A DNA stretch of 64,000 nt from Brachypodium distachyon (taxonomy: Eukaryota; Streptophyta; Magnoliopsida; Poales; Poaceae): the NCBI RefSeq assembly GCF_000005505.3, contig NC_016132.3, positions 54,884,914-54,948,913 of the forward strand, given 5' to 3'. Under the pieces are notes generated by a model. It was not told where the DNA came from. It searched no databases and saw only the letters and a list, made by a program, of their open reading frames with translations. Position 1 is the stretch's first letter, and every line of letters begins with the position of its first letter. Of the stretch, positions 59,001 through 64,000 are shown one piece after another. The translations under genes and the position numbers were made by a program.

Positions 59001-61471
59001 GTGTACATCATGTAATGAGCGTGCATTTATACACGTACCGCCGCAGTTTGCTGACCCATGGGGTGATCCAAAATTCGGACGGCCACGGTTGTGTTGTGCC
59101 ACTGTGCCAGCGCTGTTGTATATTACTGACACTCGCAGGTCGTTGACAATTTCGATTTGATTTCAGCGTCGACCCTGGCTAGTTGTCCAGGGCAATCAGT
59201 CGGCGACGACATGACCACATTTTCTTCCCGTGCGGCCTTACCTCGCGAGAACGGAACAGAGGCCACACAGATCACCAGTTCACCACACGATATATTAATT
59301 GCACGACCAACCGCAGCATAGTTGCACTTGCGCGCAAGAATATTGCGATGAAAGTGCCGGTCAGGTCCCCTGATCCCGTCGTGCATGCAGAGCATTATAT
59401 ATAGAAGTTTTGGAAAGACATATATGCACGCTCGACCACCATCTTTTCCAGAGCATGTATTGATCGATGGACCTGAATACCTGATGCCAAATCGAAAGCT
59501 TTATCTGGACCATCGAGGACTGGATGATTAAGACGTCGAAATCGTTGGACTAACAATTATGGCAGTGGCACCCATCGTCGATCAACCCATTTATACTACT
59601 CTTTATATATAGCCAGTCGGGCGTCCATGGTTTTGCTGAATGTAGCCAAGGGCACAGTACAGAGCGACATCGGATCAGATGGAACATCTTAGCGAGGGCC
59701 GCACGTAACACACACGTACGGTAGTCGTCTGGGCTAGCTCTAGATCGATCATGCACCGTGGCATATTGATCTGCGCTGATATGGTTGATTCATATTATGC
59801 ACCAGCATCGTTTGTGCTTCCAGAAACCAAATGATTACCAATACAAATAATCACCGTTCCAAAAATAAATGACGTGGATACAAGTTACTTGTTTTGGGAT
59901 GGAGAGTACGTCTTCGTCGATCAAATGTGTGCCGTGTTGACTGCTGAGAATCTAGTCAAACAAATTCTTTGCCAGTTAACTGTTCTCACGAGGCTTCGTT
60001 CACGGGGGGAGGGGAGCCGCCAGACTAGGAACTCGACCGATAATTGCACAAATCGATCGTACGTACATCACTGTCGCTGCACTGCACTGTCTCTACGTGT
60101 GACTTGCAGGTCTTTCCTAGCCGTTAGTCATGAATCATGATGCATGGGTTATGCATGCACGCATGAATTTTGATCGAGCGGGCAAGATGGGGACAAGACA
60201 ACAGGGGGCCATCGCGCGCCATGTCCCGCGGCAACTTTTTGCCGTGCCGCGTATGGGGCAGAAGATGCAGATTAACTGACATTATTGGACAATACTAGCT
60301 CTGCATATAGTATAAAAATAGGTCTTCTAGCTGTAGCCCGCAGCTGGCTGCCATTTCCCAAACTTGTACTGATCGAGTACTGACCGAGTGAGACTGATTG
60401 CTCTCACTCACATGCGTTTTCTCTTTCCCTCGGTCTCACTTCCTCCTGAAAGCTAGCTGGAGATGATTCCGTGATTCGATCGTATCTGCTCCCTCCGATA
60501 CTAAAGGCGTCTTTTAAAAATAAATATATTCATATTTAGACAAATTTAAGTTAAGAAATTAGAATCAGATTGAGTATACCCTAACAAAATGTGGCAAATC
60601 CTCGCGTGACCACAACGGTCTGACCGACCAGGATGGATCAGAAAGGCGCCCGCCGGCCGGCCTGCCGTTGCACGCGCGCGTGGATGCTGTTTTCTCCGTG
60701 CAGGGCCGGGTGGCGATAAGAAGTGATTAATTACGTGCAACAGCCTGACTTAGTGCAATGACTGGGCGATGCCGTGGGGTTTGCTCTCCACCGATTTGTC
60801 TCGTGACGACTGACGAGTCTCAAACTGGGACAGGGCACTGCAAGCTGCATGCCCTTGAACTGAGCTCTCTGCACCGCTGCCGCCGCTCACTTTCTCCCGC
60901 GGGCAGGGGCCCGGCCGGCCACACGAGAATCCCAGGAGGATCGGACGCGCTCGGCGCTCGTTCATGCAAGTTTTGCTGTTCCCGTGCCAAGGATCTGGCC
61001 GTTGCTCCGGACAGCAACAGAAACGTTTCTGTTGTTGTTCCAAGACTAGCGCTAGCATCTGTTGCGTGCCGAGCAGGACACTGACGAGTGAGGATAGTGG
61101 GCAGACAAAGAAAAAAACAAGCAGGAACATGGAACTGTTGGATACCGATTGCTCCAGAAAAAACAAAAAACTGCAACTTTTACCGAACGCTCAACATGTA
61201 CTCTATGAAGATCGGAAATTTAGTACTCCCTCAAGTCACTTATTTCCGGACAGAGAAATCCTCAAGTCACTTATTTCTGGACGGAGGAAGTGCTAGCACT
61301 AGCTGATTGCTGTTTAATTACTGCCGGGACATTATGTATCGACCGTCCGAAACATCCATCTTCCTTCATGCAGGAGTCAAGATAAGAACGCAATCAATAT
61401 GCACTCGCTCTTCTAGTCCTAGCTGCCGAGAGTCCAAGACACACTTCATCGGCCCCTCTCCGTTTTCTCAC
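56041..61471. other. 5.4-kb spacer between VIPP1 and the SWEET gene, no gene seen
   Basis: Begins with the VIPP1 3' UTR. From about 57.7 to 60.2 kb it is rich in self-complementary words such as ACGTACGT, TGCATGCA, CGATCGAT and GCTAGCTAGC. One MITE-like element is at 58419-58663, and an unpaired Stowaway left end (CTCCCTCCGATACTAAAGGC) at about 60490. At 61226-61291 the segment CCTCAAGTCACTTATTTC is repeated directly inside a short MITE remnant. Open frames here are short, unspliceable by my reading and unlike any family I know. Confidence 0.5.
58419..58663. mobile_element. MITE, Stowaway/mariner-like, 245 bp
   Basis: CTCCTTCCCTTCC at the left, AATGAAAGGAGGAG at the right, TA on both sides. 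The middle has long inverted blocks (GTGGTTTACATGACATGACA against ATGTCATATAAACCAC). Confidence 0.7.
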
Positions 61472-61479
61472 TATAAATA
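61472..61479 (+). promoter_or_regulatory. TATA box of the SWEET gene
   Basis: TCACTATAAATATCC lies about 260 nt before the ATG at 61738, after a pyrimidine-rich stretch. This leaves a leader of about 230 nt. The sequence is seen; promoter use is inferred. Confidence 0.6.
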
Positions 61480-61737
61480 TCCTCACTCCTCGAATGCGGA
61501 CACACGAATGACGCAAAACACACAGCGCAGGCACCGCATCGACCCGGCGCTAGCTCCATGTGTTGCGTGGTGCAGAACTGAGCCGTTGAGAGAGCTGAGC
61601 TAAGCCAACTTTACTCGGCGGTGGTAGAGTGCTGCCCATCTCCCCAAGGATTATTAGACCGACCTCTGCCTCCCTTGTCCCCTTCCACCGTGTTCTTGAT
61701 AATTTGGGGATAACTTTGAGCTCCAAGACACGTGGAG

Positions 61738-63757
61738 ATGGAGCATGTGGCGAGGTTCTTCTTCGGGGTCTCAGGTGAGCGCGTCTTCGCTCTGAATCTC
61801 TGGCCTGCATATGCATGCAGGTTTGTTTCCCCAGCTTTCAGCTCCTGCGGATGGAGGCAGGCGGATGCATCATGCATGTTGATATTCTCTTGGGTTGGAT
61901 GAAATTTGGTGTTCTTTCATTCTTCGTGTTTTGATGGATTAGTCTAATTGCTAACTGTATTTTTTTCTGTCAGGCAATGTCATTGCTCTGTTCCTCTTCC
62001 TGTCCCCGGTGTAAGTAGTTCCGGCGATGCATCTTCTCTTTTCCAAATTCCGTTTTCCTTCTGAGTTTTGTTGTGAACACAGTTCTTCTGACCGGCGAGG
62101 AATTCCGTCGTCTGTTTTGCAGGGTCACCTTCTGGCGGATCATTCGGAAGAGATCGACCGAGGACTTCTCCGGCGTGCCATACAACATGACGCTGCTCAA
62201 CTGCCTCCTATCCGCCTGGTAGCTAACCACTCTCCACCCCGAACCACACTCTAGAACACTAGCGGTGCTAGTAGCAGCTACGTAACACACCCTTCGCATG
62301 ACTGGTTCTGTTTCTTCTTGCTTTGCACAGTATGTTGAGCTCTGTGTCATGTCTTCAGACACTCGCCACTTTGCTCACGGTTAGATCGAGCAACTTAATT
62401 TTCAGTGAAACTTCATGCTTAATTTCCAGTTTCCATCTTGCAAGGATTGGTCTCTGGGCTCTGAGAGTCCCGGTTAGAAAAATGTTCGCAAATAGTAAGT
62501 CTGTAGACTACTAGACTGACTGTAGGATTAGTCTTCTGAGTGAATAGGGAAAAGTTAAATCGCGGTGTAGCTAGTTTGACGTGCAGAAGAAACACTGCAG
62601 CTAGCAGCTGATGGAACAAGGCGCCTCCTAGCGTAGTACTAGCCGCTGTCCAATTTGCTTTGCAGACAGCAGACAGCAGACGGAAAGCTACTCCTGGACC
62701 TACTTGCCAGCGCCGGGACAGTGACCGCTACGATCGAACCCCGGCAAAGAAAATTATGTGTCACGGTTCTTGCACAGCCACCCTGGCCTGTCGGCATTGC
62801 CAGCGAGGCAATGACATGTGGGCCACACTGCCCCGCTAGCACGTTCGGGTGTTTCTTCTAGCTCGATTGGAAAAAGCGATCGGGCTTTCTTGGTTCTGAT
62901 CTAGGTGTACGTGTTGGCAGGTACGAAATTAGTGAACGAGTCGATTTTCCAGCAGGTTAGTTCACCTTATAATCAACACCAATCAAACCATCGGCGCCTC
63001 ACATGCGTTGAAAAAGCTTCACCTTCAATTCACAGGTTGCTTTTGTACGGGAGCAATTCAAAATCCAGCTCACTATCTATGAAAATATCTTGCAAGTCGC
63101 TGCAAATACCCGGTTACATGGAGCAAAACTTGTTGAGAAATACCCGGTTACATGGAGCAAATTCTACTATTTTACCACTGAAAATCAAGCTAAACTTGGC
63201 AGTTGGCTGTGTGGTTAATAAACCGGGGCCTTGTGGAATTTCCTCAGGTACGGGCTGCCGTTCGTGTCCCCGAACAACATCCTGGTGACGACGATCAACG
63301 GGGCCGGGTCGGTGATCGAGGCCATCTACGTGATAATCTTCCTTATTTTCGCGGAGCGGAAGTCCAGGCTCCGGATGACGGGGCTCCTGGGCCTCGTCAC
63401 CTCCATCTTCACCACGGTGGTGCTCGTGTCCCTGCTCGCCTTGCACGGCCAGGCCCGCAAGGTCTTCTGCGGCCTCGCCGCCACCGTCTTCTCCATTTGC
63501 ATGTACGCCTCGCCGCTCTCCATCATGGTAAGCATTAAAGCATACACAGCCGATTTGACACACAAACATGATCGAGCTTAATTAATTGCACGGTGATTAA
63601 TGAATCGAATTACAACATATTTTCCGTGTGTGTGCAGAGGTTGGTGATCAAGACCAAGAGCGTGGAGTTCATGCCGTTCCTGCTGTCGCTGTCCGTCTTC
63701 CTCTGCGGCACCTCCTGGTTCATCTACGGCCTGCTCGGCCGCGACCCCTTCATCGCG
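61738..63757 (+). CDS. SWEET1a: SWEET1a-type sugar transporter, first five exons (3' end outside window)
   Basis: Exons 61738-61774, 61974-62010, 62123-62218, 63248-63527 and 63638-63757 join in phase and give 190 residues. The protein starts [20 protein letters not shown], and continues [59 protein letters not shown] and [20 protein letters not shown], very close to what I know of rice OsSWEET1a. It has the two MtN3 repeats and the linker helix, with the expected membrane segments. SWEETs are facilitators for glucose or sucrose in the plasma membrane or tonoplast; clade I members such as SWEET1 usually favour hexoses. The C-terminal tail, which should begin IPNG, is not found before 64000. 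Intron 3 is about 1 kb, longer than the others. Confidence 0.93.
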
Positions 63758-64000
63758 GTAATTCTTAAAAGAGATTCGTTCATTATATTCCCCTGCGACA
63801 CCCTGTTTCGAATTAACGCTCGAATGAATCAAGCTGCCTGACAAAGCCAAGATCCCATCCAAGATGTCGTCCGGTTCGATCGTACCGTACCGCTGGCTGA
63901 TTGGTACTTGGAATTTGGAAACCACGGCACACTGCTAGCTGTCGCCATTGAATGCTCCATTTGCCTGTCCGTAGGATGATGGGCGCGCCCACCACCACAT

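Noticed and set aside
58069..59160. Several 70-115 aa open frames between VIPP1 and SWEET1a
   Set aside because: Overlapping frames on both strands, no start context, no splice partners and a repetitive palindromic composition.
60340..60480. Possible microRNA-like hairpin around the CTCTCACTCAC / GAGTGAGACTG stretch
   Set aside because: The complementary arms are short and broken, and the sequence does not match a conserved plant miRNA that I know.
63975..64000. A GTAG|GATGATGGGC acceptor as the start of SWEET exon 6
   Set aside because: The encoded residues do not fit the expected IPNG start of the last SWEET1 exon, so the sequence is probably still intron.

Overview
The window is nuclear DNA of a grass, most likely a wheat/barley-type (Triticeae) species. 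I infer this from intron-containing genes close to rice proteins (SWEET1a, VIPP1, acyl-ACP desaturase), many small Stowaway MITEs with CTCCCTCCGT ends, a BARE/Angela-like copia LTR, and heavy nesting of LTR elements. All coding calls come from reading exons by eye. No database was searched.

Layout. 1-3.35 kb: minus-strand 'putative gypsy-type transposon' gene with three in-frame stops, running off the left edge. 3.35-29 kb: a cluster of three paralogous multi-exon genes of the plant mobile-domain / Ulp1 (C48-like) transposon-associated family. Copies A (3.35-11.4 kb) and B (13.7-18.7 kb) are in tandem on the plus strand; copy C (27.9-19.75 kb) is convergent on the minus strand. Only C carries a recognisable Ulp1-like domain, and there the usual His and Cys positions are replaced. 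All three copies carry disabling changes. They were invaded by four solo LTRs: 4.5 kb in A, 1.35 kb in B, 4.4 kb in a coding exon of C, and a 1.3 kb copia LTR nested in the last. Each has a perfect 5-bp target duplication. Non-inserted DNA of this cluster is strikingly rich in GTAC.

29.5-64 kb is a gene island: a plastid acyl-ACP desaturase (+), a PLS-class PPR gene (-), a 23-exon CHD-type chromatin remodeller with PHD finger, chromodomains and SNF2 ATPase (-), VIPP1 for thylakoid membrane maintenance (+), and the first five exons of a SWEET1a-type sugar transporter (+). The remodeller has LINE and MITE debris in its introns, and a dead 4.3-kb LINE lies 0.4 kb upstream of its start codon. VIPP1 introns hold a hAT-like element and a Stowaway MITE. 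These genes do not form a pathway; their open reading frames are intact, unlike those of the left half.

Most unusual points: the A/B/C cluster with its ladder of tiny phase-1 exons, GTAC-rich introns and splice donors, and pseudo-protease; a 765-bp Stowaway-like element with a GC-rich cargo; repeated basic RL motifs, one per early exon, in the remodeller; and three poly-G runs in the LINE that each coincide with a frameshift.
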